DNA of 64,000 bases from Devosia elaeis (GCF_001650025.1 NZ_LVVY01000068.1:1-64000), one strand, 5' to 3'; shown: positions 52,329 through 62,678, counted from the first letter of the stretch. Notes: generated from the sequence alone by a model not told the origin. A program made the numbers and translations.

Positions 52329-54215
52329 ATGAGCGTAGCCATGGCCAGCCCCAATACTGATCTCGACCTCTGGCTCGCCCAGCAGACGGACAAGTCGTTG
52401 CTGCGCTTCCTGACCTGCGGTTCCGTCGACGACGGCAAATCCACCCTGATCGGCCGGCTGCTCTATGACAGCCAGCTTGTGCTGGACGATCAATTGGCGA
52501 GCCTTAAGAAGGAAAGCCATAACCGCATCGTGGGCGAGGAAGGCATCGATTTCTCGCTCCTGGTGGACGGGCTGGCCGCCGAGCGCGAGCAGGGCATCAC
52601 CATCGATGTCGCCTATCGCTTCTTTTCCACCGACAAGCGCAAGTTCATCGTCGCGGATACGCCCGGTCACGAGCAATATACCCGCAACATGGCCACCGGC
52701 GCCTCCAATGCCGATCTTGCCCTGGTGCTGGTCGATGCGCGCAAGGGCGTTCTGACCCAGACGCGCCGCCATTCCTTCATCCTGTCGCTGATCGGGGTGA
52801 AGCATGTGGTGCTGGTGGTCAACAAGATCGACCTGGTTGATTACGACCGGGCGGTGTTCGAGCGCATCGCGGCCGAATATCGCGCCTTTGCCGAGCCGCT
52901 GGGCTTCAAGACACTGGCGGCGGTGCCGGTCTCGGCCCTGCGCGGCGACAATATCCTGCGCCCCAGCGCCCATACGCCCTGGTATGATGGCGCGGCCTTG
53001 GTGCCCTATCTCGAAGAGATCGCGGTGTCCGAAGATCGCTCGGCCCAGTCCTTCCGCTTTACGGTGCAATGGGTGAACCGGCCCGATCTCGATTTTCGCG
53101 GCTTTTCGGGCACGATCGCATCCGGGACCGTCGCGGTGGGCGATGACGTGCTCATCGCCTCGTCTCGAAAACCGGCGCGGGTCAGCCGGATCGTGACTAT
53201 GGATGGCGACCTGACCCGGGCCGTGGCCGGGCAGGCGGTGACGTTGGTGCTCGACCGTGAGGTGGATGTCTCCCGCGGCGACGTGCTCTCGCATCCGGGC
53301 GAGACGCCGGAATTCTCCAATCAGTTTCAGGCCAGGCTGGTCTGGATGAACGAGGAAGCGGCCTTTCCCGGGCGCTCCTATCTGCTCAAGATCGGCGCGC
53401 AGACCGTGCCGGCCACGATCACCGACCTGAAGTACCGCACCAACGTCAATACGCTGGAGCGGAGCGCCGCGACCAAGATCGATCTCAATGAAGTGGCGAC
53501 GGTCACCATTGCCACTGACAAGCCTATTGCCTTCGATCCCTATGCGGCCAATGCGCTGACCGGCGGCTTCATCCTCATCGACAGGCTGTCCAACGCCACT
53601 TTGGGGGCAGGGGCCATCGAGTTCGGCCTGCGCCGGGCGCAGAACCTGACCTATCAGAATTTCGATGTGAACCGGGAGGTTCGCGCCCGGATGAAAGGGC
53701 AGGCGCCCCGTATCGTCTGGTTCACCGGCCTGTCCGGCTCGGGCAAGTCCTCCATTGCCAACCTGCTCGAAAAGCGCCTCACCGCCGAGGGCCGTCACGC
53801 CTATATCCTGGATGGCGACAATGTGCGGCACGGGCTCAACAAGGATCTCGGCTTCACCGAGGCGGCGCGCGTCGAAAATATCCGCCGGGTCGCCGAAGTC
53901 GCGCGGCTGATGGCCGATGCGGGGCTGGTTGTGCTGGTCTCGTTCATCTCGCCCTTCGAGAAGGAGCGCCGCCTGGCCCGCGAAATCGCCGGCGATATCG
54001 ACTTCACCGAGGTCTATGTCGATACCCCGCTCGACGTCTGCGAGGCCCGCGATCCCAAGGGCCTCTACAAGAAGGCGCGCGCCGGCGAGATCAAGAATTT
54101 CACCGGCATCGATTCTCCGTTCGAAGCACCGAGCAATCCCGAACTGGTGCTGCATGGCGCGGAAGAAGAGCCGGCGGTACTGGCGGATCAGTTGCACGGC
54201 TGGCTGAAGTTTTAG
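52329..54215 (+). CDS. cysNC: CysN-CysC fusion: sulfate adenylyltransferase GTPase subunit and APS kinase
   Basis: A 628-residue fusion. The N-terminal translational-GTPase-like CysN has the G1 GSVDDGKST at 31-39, DTPGHEQ and NKID; the C-terminal APS kinase has its own P-loop GLSGSGKSS at 467-475 and DGDNVRHGLN. It is the NodQ-like layout common in Hyphomicrobiales. With cysD it makes PAPS, for cysteine synthesis or, in some bacteria, for sulfation of surface glycans. No sulfotransferase gene is in the window. A palindromic repeat follows the stop. Confidence 0.96.
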   Translation: MSVAMASPNTDLDLWLAQQTDKSLLRFLTCGSVDDGKSTLIGRLLYDSQLVLDDQLASLKKESHNRIVGEEGIDFSLLVDGLAAEREQGITIDVAYRFFSTDKRKFIVADTPGHEQYTRNMATGASNADLALVLVDARKGVLTQTRRHSFILSLIGVKHVVLVVNKIDLVDYDRAVFERIAAEYRAFAEPLGFKTLAAVPVSALRGDNILRPSAHTPWYDGAALVPYLEEIAVSEDRSAQSFRFTVQWVNRPDLDFRGFSGTIASGTVAVGDDVLIASSRKPARVSRIVTMDGDLTRAVAGQAVTLVLDREVDVSRGDVLSHPGETPEFSNQFQARLVWMNEEAAFPGRSYLLKIGAQTVPATITDLKYRTNVNTLERSAATKIDLNEVATVTIATDKPIAFDPYAANALTGGFILIDRLSNATLGAGAIEFGLRRAQNLTYQNFDVNREVRARMKGQAPRIVWFTGLSGSGKSSIANLLEKRLTAEGRHAYILDGDNVRHGLNKDLGFTEAARVENIRRVAEVARLMADAGLVVLVSFISPFEKERRLAREIAGDIDFTEVYVDTPLDVCEARDPKGLYKKARAGEIKNFTGIDSPFEAPSNPELVLHGAEEEPAVLADQLHGWLKF

Positions 54216-54236
54216 GGCTTGTCCTTTGCACAGGTC

Positions 54237-54265
54237 GTCACCCTCGGGTCAAGCCCGAGGGTGAC
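54237..54265. repeat. CCCTCGGG palindrome, copy 2
   Basis: Twelve-base perfect arms (54237-54248 and 54254-54265) with a five-base centre lie between the convergent cysNC and ROK genes, so it may act as a bidirectional terminator as well. The core matches the element at 12665-12691. Confidence 0.65.
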
Positions 54266-54290
54266 GAGCCGTGGTGTTGGTATTGTTCCA

Positions 54291-55556
54291 TCAACCCGCC
54301 GCCCGTACCGCCGATGCCAGCCCGGCGAATTCGTTCTGGTCGATATCGCTGAGCGTTTTCATCATCAGTCCGCGGAAGATCGGTTCCTTCTCGTCCAGAT
54401 GGGCCATGATCCGGGGCATGCCGTTGATCTTGACGATCAGCGAGGCGCCGAGCGCGGTTTCGATTTCGGGGCGCATGAGGTTCAGTGCCCGGGCGCCGGG
54501 CCCCACGATCAGGATATGGCTGGGGTCGAACATGGCGAGCATGCGCGCCAGGCCGTAGCCGATGGCCCTGCCGGCGAGGTTGAAGCCATGGGTGGCGGTG
54601 CGCTCCCCGGCTTCGGCGCGCTGGATCAGCGATTCATATTGCTGCGCCGGGACGGCCGGGGCAGGGGATGCTGTTTCGGGCACCGAATAGGCGGTGCGCA
54701 ACACGCCGTAATCGGCGGCATAGGCCTCGATGCAGCCGCGCATGCCGCAGCGGCAGAGCGCGCCGTTGGGCACGTGGTTCATGTGGCCGAACTCGGTGGC
54801 GCCCTCGTCGCCGCGCCCGGTGATCTGACCATGCAGGCTCATGCCCATGGCCACGGTGGAGCCGAGGAAGACGGTGGCCACGCTGGCATCGAGCAGGTCG
54901 GGATCGAGCCAGCGTGTCCCCTCGGCCAGCAGGCGCCCGCGCTTATGCAGGCTCACCGGCAGGCCGATATGGGCTTCGAGTGAGCTGGCGAAGGGCGATC
55001 CGGCCAGGCCCTGGATGGGCGACCATTTGAGCCCGCCGCCGTCGCGGTCCAGAATGCCCTGCACGGAAATGGCCACGCGCCGCAGCGCGCCCGATGCCTT
55101 GGGGGTGCGCTCGCGCAGCAAGGCGAGCTTTTCCAGGAGGAAGACATCCGGAGCGGTCTGCCGGAAAGTGGTCGGCGTCACCTCTGTTTCGATCCGGTCC
55201 ACCAGGATGCCGGCATAATCGACCAGCGACAGGCGCGCCTTGTTCACGTCGATCTCGAACAGGGCGACATAGGCGGCCTTGCGCTGGAAGCCGACAAGAA
55301 TGGCGGGGCGCCCGCGGGTGCGGCCGTCGCCGCGTTCGGCCGCCGGCATTTCCTCCACCAGGCCCTGCGCCAGGAGGTCCTGCATGATGGCGGTGACGCT
55401 GGCATGGCTGAGGCCGGTGCGGACGGCAAGAGCCGTTCGCGATTGGGGGCCGCCTGCACGCAATGCGTCTAAAATCAGCCCCCGGTTCTGCCGCCGGACG
55501 CTGTCACTATCGCTGACGGAACGCGTCAAACAGCCTACTCCCTCATCCGGGTTCAC
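54291..55556 (-). CDS. ROK family transcriptional regulator
   Basis: A 421-residue NagC/XylR-type repressor. An N-terminal winged helix (about 20-75, SRTALAVRTGLSHASVTAIMQDLL) is followed by a sugar-kinase-like ROK domain with the zinc signature LCRCGMRGCIEAYAA; the ATP-binding loop is present in part. It is divergent from xylF, so it likely senses the transported sugar and represses xylFHG. It starts with a GTG at 55556. The effector is inferred to be xylose or a related sugar. Confidence 0.9.
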   Translation of the reverse strand: MNPDEGVGCLTRSVSDSDSVRRQNRGLILDALRAGGPQSRTALAVRTGLSHASVTAIMQDLLAQGLVEEMPAAERGDGRTRGRPAILVGFQRKAAYVALFEIDVNKARLSLVDYAGILVDRIETEVTPTTFRQTAPDVFLLEKLALLRERTPKASGALRRVAISVQGILDRDGGGLKWSPIQGLAGSPFASSLEAHIGLPVSLHKRGRLLAEGTRWLDPDLLDASVATVFLGSTVAMGMSLHGQITGRGDEGATEFGHMNHVPNGALCRCGMRGCIEAYAADYGVLRTAYSVPETASPAPAVPAQQYESLIQRAEAGERTATHGFNLAGRAIGYGLARMLAMFDPSHILIVGPGARALNLMRPEIETALGASLIVKINGMPRIMAHLDEKEPIFRGLMMKTLSDIDQNEFAGLASAVRAAG

Positions 55557-55598
55557 ACCTCAACATTGCTTGCCGGAAAATCGCAACTGCTGATTTAG

Positions 55599-55611
55599 TT
55601 CGGAGCCCGAA
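55599..55611. promoter_or_regulatory. Candidate operator in the ROK/xylF spacer
   Basis: A palindrome TTCGG-AGC-CCGAA sits 43 bases upstream of the ROK start and just before TTGACA (55619-55624), a possible -35 box for xylF. Position suggests the ROK binding site. A second inverted repeat GAGCA/TGCTC follows at 55656-55674. No binding evidence. Confidence 0.4.
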
Positions 55612-55679
55612 ATTGATGTTGACATGCCGCGGAACGCCATGCGAGAGCTTTTTTCGAGCAGCAAAATAATGCTCAACGC

Positions 55680-55720
55680 GCGAGGGCGCTTGCCCTCGCA
55701 ATTCGGGCAGGGCGCTGCCC
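55680..55720 (+). promoter_or_regulatory. Two hairpins in the xylF leader
   Basis: GCGAGGGC/GCCCTCGC (55680-55699, four-base loop) is followed five bases later by GGGCAG/CTGCCC (55705-55720, four-base loop). Both are in the predicted 5' leader, just before the ribosome site GGGAGGAC. They may stabilise the mRNA or regulate translation. Confidence 0.5.
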
Positions 55721-55734
55721 ATGGGAGGACAGAT

Positions 55735-56769
55735 ATGAATAAGTTCGCAGCGGTCCTGCTTGCCTCGACCGTCCTTGCCGGTTCGGCCATCGCGCAGGAC
55801 CAGATCGTCGTCGGCGTGTCCTGGAACAATTTCCAGGAAGAGCGCTGGAAGACCGATGAAGGCGCCATCAAGGCCGCTCTCGAAGCGGCCGGTGCGCAAT
55901 ATATCTCGGCCGACGCGCAATCGTCGGCGTCCAAGCAGCTCACCGATATCGAAAGCCTGATCAGCCAGGGCGCCGATGCCATCATCGTCCTGGCCCAGGA
56001 CAGCGACGCCATCGGGCCGGCCGTGGCCGCCGCGGTGGCCGAGGGCATTCCGGTGGTCGGCTATGACCGCCTGATCGAGAATCCCGACGCCTTCTACCTC
56101 ACCTTCGACAACAAGGAAGTGGGCCGCATGCAGGCGCGCGGCGTCTTCGAAGTGCAGCCGGAAGGCAATTACGTCTTCATCAAGGGCAATTCCGCCGACC
56201 CGAATGCCGATTTCCTGTTCGAAGGCCAGATGGAAGTGCTCAAGGACGCCATCGATGCCGGCACGATCAAGAATGTCGGCGAGGCCTATACCGAGAACTG
56301 GAATCCCGAAGTCGCCCAGGCGAACATGGAACAGTTCCTGACCGCCAACAACAACGACGTTGACGCGGTCGTGGCCTCCAATGACGGCACGGCCGGCGGC
56401 GCCATCGCGGCGCTCGCCGCCCAGGGCCTGGCCGGCTCGGTGCCGGTTTCCGGGCAGGACGGCGACCATGCCGCGCTCAACCGCATCGCCCTCGGCACCC
56501 AGACGGTGTCGGTGTGGAAGGATGCGCGCGAGCTGGGCAAGAAGGCCGCCGAGATCGCCCTGGAACTGGCCGGCGGCACGGCGCTGGACGGCGTGACCGA
56601 CGCGGTCAAGTTCTCCGACGGCCCCAATGGCGTCGAGATGAATGCGGTGCTTCTGGCGCCCGTGCCGATCACCCAGGACAATCTCAACGTCGTCATCGAT
56701 GCCGGCTGGGTCTCCAAGGACGTGGTCTGCCAGGGCGTTGCCGCCGGTTCGGTCGCCGCGTGTAACTGA
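55735..56769 (+). CDS. xylF: Sugar ABC transporter substrate-binding protein (XylF-like)
   Basis: A 344-residue periplasmic binding protein of the pentose/ribose class. A signal peptide ends at AIAQ (about residue 21). The mature protein has two lobes with [20 protein letters not shown] and [16 protein letters not shown], which are strongly XylF-like, and two cysteines at the C-terminus. The ATG at 55735 follows GGGAGGAC. Xylose is the likely ligand by family; xylose use would fit with UDP-xylose production nearby but is not required for it. Confidence 0.88.
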   Translation: MNKFAAVLLASTVLAGSAIAQDQIVVGVSWNNFQEERWKTDEGAIKAALEAAGAQYISADAQSSASKQLTDIESLISQGADAIIVLAQDSDAIGPAVAAAVAEGIPVVGYDRLIENPDAFYLTFDNKEVGRMQARGVFEVQPEGNYVFIKGNSADPNADFLFEGQMEVLKDAIDAGTIKNVGEAYTENWNPEVAQANMEQFLTANNNDVDAVVASNDGTAGGAIAALAAQGLAGSVPVSGQDGDHAALNRIALGTQTVSVWKDARELGKKAAEIALELAGGTALDGVTDAVKFSDGPNGVEMNAVLLAPVPITQDNLNVVIDAGWVSKDVVCQGVAAGSVAACN

Positions 56770-56797
56770 GACTGAAACCGGATAAACTGGTTGCAAG

Positions 56798-56827
56798 GTG
56801 CCGCGGCGGCCGCGCTGCGGCACTTTT
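56798..56827 (+). terminator. Hairpin with T-run between xylF and xylH
   Basis: Arms GTGCCGC (56798-56804) and GCGGCAC (56817-56823), followed by TTTTGT. A partial terminator here would give more binding protein than permease, a pattern common in ABC operons. Confidence 0.6.
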
Positions 56828-56880
56828 GTGATCGGACCGCGTCCCGCTTGTCCGGGGCGTCGCCTCCACGGGAGATTTTG

Positions 56881-58200
56881 ATGGCCGAGCAGCATGCCAT
56901 GACGACCCCCGCGCATCCCAGCAGCTTTGCGCAAAGTCCCCTTCAACGCTTTCTGAGCGCCACCGAGGTGGATACGCGCCTGCTCGGCATGATCGGCGCG
57001 CTTGCCATCATCTGGGTGGGTTTCAACATCTTTTCGGGCGGCCTGTTCCTCACGCCGCGCAACCTTTGGAACCTGTCGGTGCAGACCGCTTCGGTCGCCG
57101 TCATGGTCACCGGCATGGTGCTGGTCATCGTCACCCGCAATATTGACTTGTCGGTGGGCTCTATTCTCGGCCTGGTCGGCATGGTGATGGGCGTCATGCA
57201 GACGCAGATCCTGCCGGTGCAGCTCGGGCTGGGGCTCGGCCATCCGATGATCTGGATCCTGTCGCTGCTGATCGGCATCGCGGTGGGCGTGGGCATCGGG
57301 GCGCTGCAGGGCACGATCATCGCCTATCTCAAGGTGCCCGCCTTCATCGTCACCCTGGGTGGCTATCTCGTCTGGCGCGGCGCCGCCTGGTGGGTCACGG
57401 CCGGCCGCACCGTGGCGCCGATGGATTCGACCTTCCAACTCATGGGCGGCGGGCCGTTCGGCTCGATCGGCGCGCTCTGGAGCTGGGTCGTCGCCGTTAT
57501 CGCCTGCGCCGCCATCATCATCGGGCTCTATTTCGGCCGCCGTCAGCGCCGCCGCTTCAATTTCCCGCAGCGCCCGGTCTGGGCCGAAATCACCCTGGCC
57601 TTGATCGGCTGCGGCGCCACGATCGGCGCGGTCGCGGTGGCCAATGCCTATCCCTGGCCGGTGCGCATCGCGCAGAATTTCGCCAATGCCAACGGCATTG
57701 CGGTGCCCGAAGGCGGGCTGTTCGTTTCGCATGGCATCGCCATTCCGGTGCTGATCGCGGTGGGTGTCGGCGTCGCCATGACCTTCCTCACCACCCGCAC
57801 GCGCTTCGGCCGCTATGTCTATGCCATGGGCGGCAATCCCGAGGCGGCGGAACTGGCCGGCATCAATACACGCTGGGTAACGGTCAAGATTTTCATGCTG
57901 ATGGGCGCGCTCTGCGCCATCGCCGCCGCCATCTCCACCGCGCGCCTCAATGCCGCCACCAATGCGCTGGGTACTCTGGACGAGCTCTATGTCATCGCCG
58001 CCGCGGTGATCGGGGGCACCTCGCTGGCCGGTGGCGTCGGCACGGTAGCCGGGGCGCTTCTGGGCGCCTTGGTCATGCAATCGCTGCAATCGGGCATGGT
58101 GCTGATGGGCATCGACTCACCCCTGCAATCGATCGTCGTCGGTATCGTTCTGGTTTTCGCGGTGTGGCTCGACACGCTCTACCGCCGGAACAAGTATTAG
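56881..58200 (+). CDS. xylH: Sugar ABC transporter permease (XylH-like)
   Basis: A 439-residue inner-membrane permease, longer than the ~390-residue E. coli XylH. It has the [16 protein letters not shown] signature of the family near the first helices, about 10-12 helices overall, and the [12 protein letters not shown] coupling segment near the C-terminus. The longer length comes from a middle part with RRQRRRFNF. The ATG at 56881 follows GGGAG. It lies between xylF and xylG with 10 bases to the latter. Confidence 0.9.
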   Translation: MAEQHAMTTPAHPSSFAQSPLQRFLSATEVDTRLLGMIGALAIIWVGFNIFSGGLFLTPRNLWNLSVQTASVAVMVTGMVLVIVTRNIDLSVGSILGLVGMVMGVMQTQILPVQLGLGLGHPMIWILSLLIGIAVGVGIGALQGTIIAYLKVPAFIVTLGGYLVWRGAAWWVTAGRTVAPMDSTFQLMGGGPFGSIGALWSWVVAVIACAAIIIGLYFGRRQRRRFNFPQRPVWAEITLALIGCGATIGAVAVANAYPWPVRIAQNFANANGIAVPEGGLFVSHGIAIPVLIAVGVGVAMTFLTTRTRFGRYVYAMGGNPEAAELAGINTRWVTVKIFMLMGALCAIAAAISTARLNAATNALGTLDELYVIAAAVIGGTSLAGGVGTVAGALLGALVMQSLQSGMVLMGIDSPLQSIVVGIVLVFAVWLDTLYRRNKY

Positions 58201-58211
58201 GAGTCCCGATC

Positions 58212-58994
58212 ATGCTGGACACCAGCACGCCACTGGTCGAAATGACCGACATCTCCATCGCGTTCGGCGGCATCCGCGCGGTCGATCGCGCCTCCATCAG
58301 CCTGCATCGGGGCGAGGTCGTGGGCTTGCTCGGCCATAACGGAGCCGGCAAGTCGACGCTGATCAAGATCCTGTCCGGCGCCTATCGCCGCGATGCGGGC
58401 GAAATCCGCATCAATGGCGAGACCGCCACGATCAACAATCCGCGCGACGCCAAGGCCTATGGCATCGAGACGATCTACCAGCAGCTTGCTGTCGCCGACA
58501 ATGTCGATGCCGCCGCCAATCTGTTCCTGGGCCGGGAAATCACCACCGCGCTCGGCACGCTCGATGATGCGGCCATGGAATCCAAGGCGCGCGAGGTGAT
58601 GGGGCGGCTCAATCCCAATTTCCGCCGCTTCAAGGAGCCGGTCAAAGCGCTTTCGGGCGGCCAGCGGCAATCGGTGGCCATCGCCCGCGCCATCCTGTTC
58701 AATGCCCGCATCCTGATCATGGACGAGCCGACCGCCGCGCTGGGGCCGCAGGAAACCGCGCAGGTGGGCGAGCTCATCAAGCAGCTCAAGGCCGACGGCA
58801 TCGGCATTTTCCTCATCAGCCACGATATCCATGACGTGTTCGACCTGGCGGACCGGGTGGTGGTGATGAAGAACGGGCAGGTGGTGGGCCAGGCCAAGAC
58901 CAGCGACGTCACCAAGGACGAGGTGCTGGGCATGATCATCATGGGCAAGGTGCCGCCCGGCGCCACGCCCGGCCCGGGAGCCATTCGCGACTGA
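58212..58994 (+). CDS. xylG: Sugar ABC transporter ATP-binding protein (XylG-like, single domain)
   Basis: A 260-residue ATPase with one ABC domain: Walker [11 protein letters not shown]-loop YQQL, signature LSGGQRQ, Walker [11 protein letters not shown] and H-loop SHD. The E. coli XylG has two such domains (~510 residues), so here the protein must work as a homodimer, as in FrcA-type systems. It completes a full ABC importer. No sugar isomerase or kinase follows, so catabolic genes must lie elsewhere. Confidence 0.9.
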   Translation: MLDTSTPLVEMTDISIAFGGIRAVDRASISLHRGEVVGLLGHNGAGKSTLIKILSGAYRRDAGEIRINGETATINNPRDAKAYGIETIYQQLAVADNVDAAANLFLGREITTALGTLDDAAMESKAREVMGRLNPNFRRFKEPVKALSGGQRQSVAIARAILFNARILIMDEPTAALGPQETAQVGELIKQLKADGIGIFLISHDIHDVFDLADRVVVMKNGQVVGQAKTSDVTKDEVLGMIIMGKVPPGATPGPGAIRD

Positions 58995-59045
58995 TCGCGT
59001 TGTCCCTGGGCCGGCAGCCTCGCCGGCCTGTTTCAGCCCGGTAAG

Positions 59046-59783
59046 ATGGCCAAGCCCGCCGCCCGCACCACACGCCGCCGCAAGGTCGCGGCCAGGACCG
59101 ACCGCACCAAGCCTTTGCAGGGCCGGGCGCTGGATCGGCTGATGCCGCGCCATGCGCCGTTCTATTTCGGTCTGGCCCTGGGCGGCCTCACCTTCGCGCT
59201 CTCGCTCTGGCTGGTGCCGAAATTCGCCGTGAGCCTGGGCAGCAATGCCCTGTTCATCGGCTTCCTGCTACTCACCTTCTTCAAGATGCCGCACCTGACC
59301 GCGGAATATCTGCGGGAACATGCCCGGGAGGAGGACACGCCGGCCGCCGGGATTTTCCTCGTCGTCCTTATTGTCGTGGTGGCCTCGATCGTCTCGCTTT
59401 TCGTGGCGCTCGGCAGCGGCGACAAGCCCGATCCCTGGGAAGTGACGGCCAGCATCGTCTCGGTGCTGCTGGGCTGGTTCACAGTGCAGGCCATGGGCGC
59501 GCTACACTACGCCTATGAATATTACCAGGAGCCGGCAACCGGCGAGAACGGCGCGGTGGAGGGCGGGCTGGAATTCCAGGGCGACGACGACCCGGACGGC
59601 TACGACTTCATGTATTTTTCCTATACGGTAGGCACTTCGGTCGCCACGTCCGATACCAAGACGACGAGCGGGGCGATGCGCCGGCTCGTCGGCGTCCACC
59701 TGGTTTTTTCCCACCTCTACAACACCATCATCCTGGCCGCGGCGGTCAATGTCATGCTCAGCCTGGGGGCAGGGGGCGGCTGA
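59046..59783 (+). CDS. DUF1345 membrane protein
   Basis: A 245-residue inner-membrane protein of DUF1345. About five helices are predicted; a basic N-terminal tail ([18 protein letters not shown]) lies in the cytoplasm, and the conserved [22 protein letters not shown] motif lies between the last helices, resembling a channel pore loop. Function not established. It lies 51 bases after xylG on the same strand but is likely not part of the sugar operon. Confidence 0.85.
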   Translation: MAKPAARTTRRRKVAARTDRTKPLQGRALDRLMPRHAPFYFGLALGGLTFALSLWLVPKFAVSLGSNALFIGFLLLTFFKMPHLTAEYLREHAREEDTPAAGIFLVVLIVVVASIVSLFVALGSGDKPDPWEVTASIVSVLLGWFTVQAMGALHYAYEYYQEPATGENGAVEGGLEFQGDDDPDGYDFMYFSYTVGTSVATSDTKTTSGAMRRLVGVHLVFSHLYNTIILAAAVNVMLSLGAGGG

Positions 59784-59846
59784 CGGTTGCGGGATTCGGC
59801 CGGCGCATGGCATCATCGTGGCAAAGAACCAAGAAGGATGCCCCTC

Positions 59847-60974
59847 ATGAAGACTCGCGCCGCCGTCGCCTTTGAAGCCGGAAAGCCCTTGCAGATCGTC
59901 GAGGTCGACCTGGAAGGCCCCAAGGCGGGCGAGGTCCTCATCGAGATCAAGGCGACGGGCATCTGCCACACAGATGACTTCACCCTGAGCGGCGCTGATC
60001 CGGAAGGGCTGTTCCCGGCTATCCTGGGCCACGAGGGTGCCGGCGTGGTGGTCGATGTCGGTCCGGGCGTCACCAGCCTCAAGAAGGGCGATCACGTCAT
60101 TCCGCTCTACACGCCCGAATGCCGCGAGTGCTATTCCTGCCGCTCCGGCAAGACAAACCTGTGCACGGCCATTCGCGCCACCCAGGGCCAGGGACTGATG
60201 CCGGACGGCACTTCGCGCTTCTCCTTCGAAGGCAAGCCGATCTTCCACTACATGGGCTGCTCGACCTTCTCGAACTATACTGTTCTGCCCGAGATCGCCG
60301 TGGCCAGGATCGATGAGGCGGCGGCCTTCGACAAGGTCTGCTATGTCGGTTGCGGGGTGACCACCGGGATCGGTGCCGTCATCAACACGGCCAAGGTGGA
60401 AATCGGCGCCACGGCGGTGGTGTTCGGCCTGGGCGGTATCGGCCTCAACGTCATCCAGGGCCTGCGCCTGGCGGGCGCCGACATGATTGTCGGCGTCGAT
60501 CTCAACAATGCCAAGAAGGAATGGGGCGAGCGCTTCGGCATGACCCATTTCGTCAATCCCACCGAGATCGGCGAGGATATCGTTCCCTATCTGGTCAACC
60601 TTACCAAGCGCCGGGGCGACCTGATCGGTGGGGCCGACTACACCTTCGACTGCACCGGTAACACCAAGGTTATGCGTCAGGCGCTGGAAGCCAGCCATCG
60701 CGGCTGGGGCAAGTCGGTCGTTATCGGAGTGGCCGGGGCCGGGCAGGAAATTTCCACCCGCCCGTTCCAGTTGGTCACCGGCCGCACCTGGATGGGCACG
60801 GCCTTTGGCGGTGCCAAGGGCCGCACCGATGTGCCGAAAATCGTCGACTGGTATCTCGACGGCAAGATCGAGATCGATCCGATGATCACCCACACGCTGC
60901 GCCTCGAAGACATCAATAAAGGCTTCGAGATGATGCATGCGGGCGACAGCATCCGCTCCGTCGTGGTGTACTGA
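59847..60974 (+). CDS. frmA: S-(hydroxymethyl)glutathione dehydrogenase (class III alcohol dehydrogenase)
   Basis: A 375-residue zinc-dependent dehydrogenase that oxidises the formaldehyde-glutathione adduct. Catalytic zinc ligands are in [14 protein letters not shown] and GHEGAG, the structural-zinc cysteines are in [15 protein letters not shown], and GLGGIG is the NAD site. Highly conserved. The ATG at 59847 follows AAGG by nine bases; an ATG three codons earlier is too close to it. No S-formylglutathione hydrolase follows; the next gene is a different hydrolase. Confidence 0.96.
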   Translation: MKTRAAVAFEAGKPLQIVEVDLEGPKAGEVLIEIKATGICHTDDFTLSGADPEGLFPAILGHEGAGVVVDVGPGVTSLKKGDHVIPLYTPECRECYSCRSGKTNLCTAIRATQGQGLMPDGTSRFSFEGKPIFHYMGCSTFSNYTVLPEIAVARIDEAAAFDKVCYVGCGVTTGIGAVINTAKVEIGATAVVFGLGGIGLNVIQGLRLAGADMIVGVDLNNAKKEWGERFGMTHFVNPTEIGEDIVPYLVNLTKRRGDLIGGADYTFDCTGNTKVMRQALEASHRGWGKSVVIGVAGAGQEISTRPFQLVTGRTWMGTAFGGAKGRTDVPKIVDWYLDGKIEIDPMITHTLRLEDINKGFEMMHAGDSIRSVVVY

Positions 60975-60995
60975 CGCCGGCTTCGGGGGGCGGCC

Positions 60996-61946
60996 ATGCT
61001 CAAGCCAGTCCTGCTCGGCGCCGGGTTTCTCGCCGGCCTCGCCGCCCTCTATGTCGCCATTGGCGGCTTCCTCATCGCGCACGATCTGTCGGCTACTCTG
61101 CATGTGGGTGCGGCCACGGCGCAGGGCAGCGGCTGGCCGGCGCCGCAGGGGCCGGCCGATATCGGCTATGCCGGCGATCCCCGCGCCGCCTATGATTATG
61201 CCTTCAGCGATATCGGCGTGGCCGGCCCGCTGGGGGATATGCCGGCCTGGCTGATTCCGGCCGCTGGCGGGACGGGGGCGTCCCGCTGGGCCATCTTCGT
61301 GCACGGGATCGGGGGGCGGCGCGAAAACGGCTACCGCTTCCTGCCGGTGCTGCATCAGGCCGGCCTGCCGACGCTGATGATATCCTATCGCAATGACGAA
61401 GGCGCGCCCGCAGACCCCTCCGGTGCCTACGCCTTCGGCCTTACCGAATGGCAAGATCTCGACGCTGCCGCCCAATATGCCCTGGCCAATGGGGCGAGCG
61501 ATCTGGTCCTCATTGCCGAATCCATGGGCGGTGGCATTGTGGGGCAGTTCCTGCGCCATTCGGCCCATGCCAGTGCGGTCTCGGCCATCGTGCTGGATGC
61601 GCCGGCGCTGGATTTCCGGGCCATCGTCGCGGCGACGACGGGGCATATGGGCCTGCCCCTGGCGCCGGTCCTGGCCAATGTGGGCCTGTGGCTCTCCGGT
61701 TTCACCATGCCGTTCCGGCTGGGCGAAGCCGATGTGCGTCCGGAGCTGGGGGGCTTTGCCGGCCCGCTCTTCCTGTCCCACGGCGGGGCCGACAGTATCG
61801 TGCCGGTATCGGGCAGCGATGGCTTGTTGTCCCGTCGTGTTTCGGTTACCGATTATCTGCGCACCCGGGCCGACCACATCCAGTCCTGGCACGAGAATCC
61901 CGGCCGCTATGACGCGGCACTGGCGGCATTTCTCGGGAACCTGTAG
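60996..61946 (+). CDS. Alpha/beta hydrolase, membrane-anchored
   Basis: A 316-residue hydrolase with an N-terminal hydrophobic helix (about 4-28) that is either an anchor or an uncleaved signal. The nucleophile elbow is AESMGGG, the oxyanion FVHGIGG lies about 85 residues earlier, and the acid and base are plausibly in HGGADSIVP and RADHIQSWHENP. It resembles the BAAT/dienelactone-type peptidase-like group more than S-formylglutathione hydrolase. Substrate unknown. Follows frmA by 21 bases. Confidence 0.8.
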   Translation: MLKPVLLGAGFLAGLAALYVAIGGFLIAHDLSATLHVGAATAQGSGWPAPQGPADIGYAGDPRAAYDYAFSDIGVAGPLGDMPAWLIPAAGGTGASRWAIFVHGIGGRRENGYRFLPVLHQAGLPTLMISYRNDEGAPADPSGAYAFGLTEWQDLDAAAQYALANGASDLVLIAESMGGGIVGQFLRHSAHASAVSAIVLDAPALDFRAIVAATTGHMGLPLAPVLANVGLWLSGFTMPFRLGEADVRPELGGFAGPLFLSHGGADSIVPVSGSDGLLSRRVSVTDYLRTRADHIQSWHENPGRYDAALAAFLGNL

Positions 61947-62126
61947 GCGGCGCTGAGCGTCCGTTTGCCAGGACGCTATGAATGAACCCGGCTTCATCGC
62001 CTCCCCTCCTTGAGAGGGAATGCTTGTTCGGATTTCTTTCCCGATTTACCCCACACCGTTTTGCCCTCAGGGGCCGACCGAGTGCAATTTGACATGCCTT
62101 TACAATGGAGGCTTCCAGGACCAACC

Positions 62127-62678
62127 ATGACCATTCACGCCGACAATCTCTTCATCCTCACGGGCGCGCCGGGCGCCGGCAAGACCACGCTGCTCGATGC
62201 GCTGGCGGCTCATGGCCTGCGTGTCGGGCGGGAGGCCGCGCGGGCCGTCATCCAGGTGCAGAAGGCCATTGACGGGCCGGCCCTGCAATGGCGCGATCCC
62301 GCCCGCTTTGCCGAATTGATGCTGGACCGCGATATCCAGACCCATGAAAACCTCCGCCTCGATCCGGCGCCCGCCCTCTGCGACCGTGGCATTCCGGACC
62401 TCGTGGCCTATGGCCGCATCCTCAGGCTCGCCGAAACCGACCACTTCGCCCGCGCCGCAGCGCTCTATCGCTACAACTCAAAAGTGTTCTTCGCGCCGCC
62501 TTGGCGCGAGATTTATGCCGACGATGCCGAACGGATCGAGGGTTGGGAACATGCCCAGCGGATTTACGGGCCGATGCGTGACGCCTATGCCGAACTCGGC
62601 TATCGCATCGTGGAGCTGCCCAAGGCGCCCGTGACCGACAGGCTCGCTTTCGTGCTCGACGAGATCGCCCATGCCTGA
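62127..62678 (+). CDS. AAA family ATPase/kinase-like protein
   Basis: A 183-residue P-loop protein with GAPGAGKTT near residue 12 and EAARAVIQVQ, then DRGIPDLVAYG, similar to the AAA_28 group of nucleotide-kinase-like ATPases. The role is unknown; phosphorylation of a small molecule is possible. It overlaps the DUF188 gene by 8 bases. The ATG at 62127 is preferred to a longer frame without homology. Confidence 0.8.
   Translation: MTIHADNLFILTGAPGAGKTTLLDALAAHGLRVGREAARAVIQVQKAIDGPALQWRDPARFAELMLDRDIQTHENLRLDPAPALCDRGIPDLVAYGRILRLAETDHFARAAALYRYNSKVFFAPPWREIYADDAERIEGWEHAQRIYGPMRDAYAELGYRIVELPKAPVTDRLAFVLDEIAHA

Noticed and set aside
55543-58089. Long minus-strand open frame opposite xylF and xylH
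   Set aside because: Its product is G/A/R/H/D-rich without motifs, and it lies opposite two genes with strong family motifs. Similar shadows at 52170-54197 and 59502-61997 were dropped for the same reason.
60996-61946. S-formylglutathione hydrolase (frmB/fghA)
   Set aside because: It follows frmA but has an N-terminal membrane helix and lacks the esterase D-type sequence pattern.
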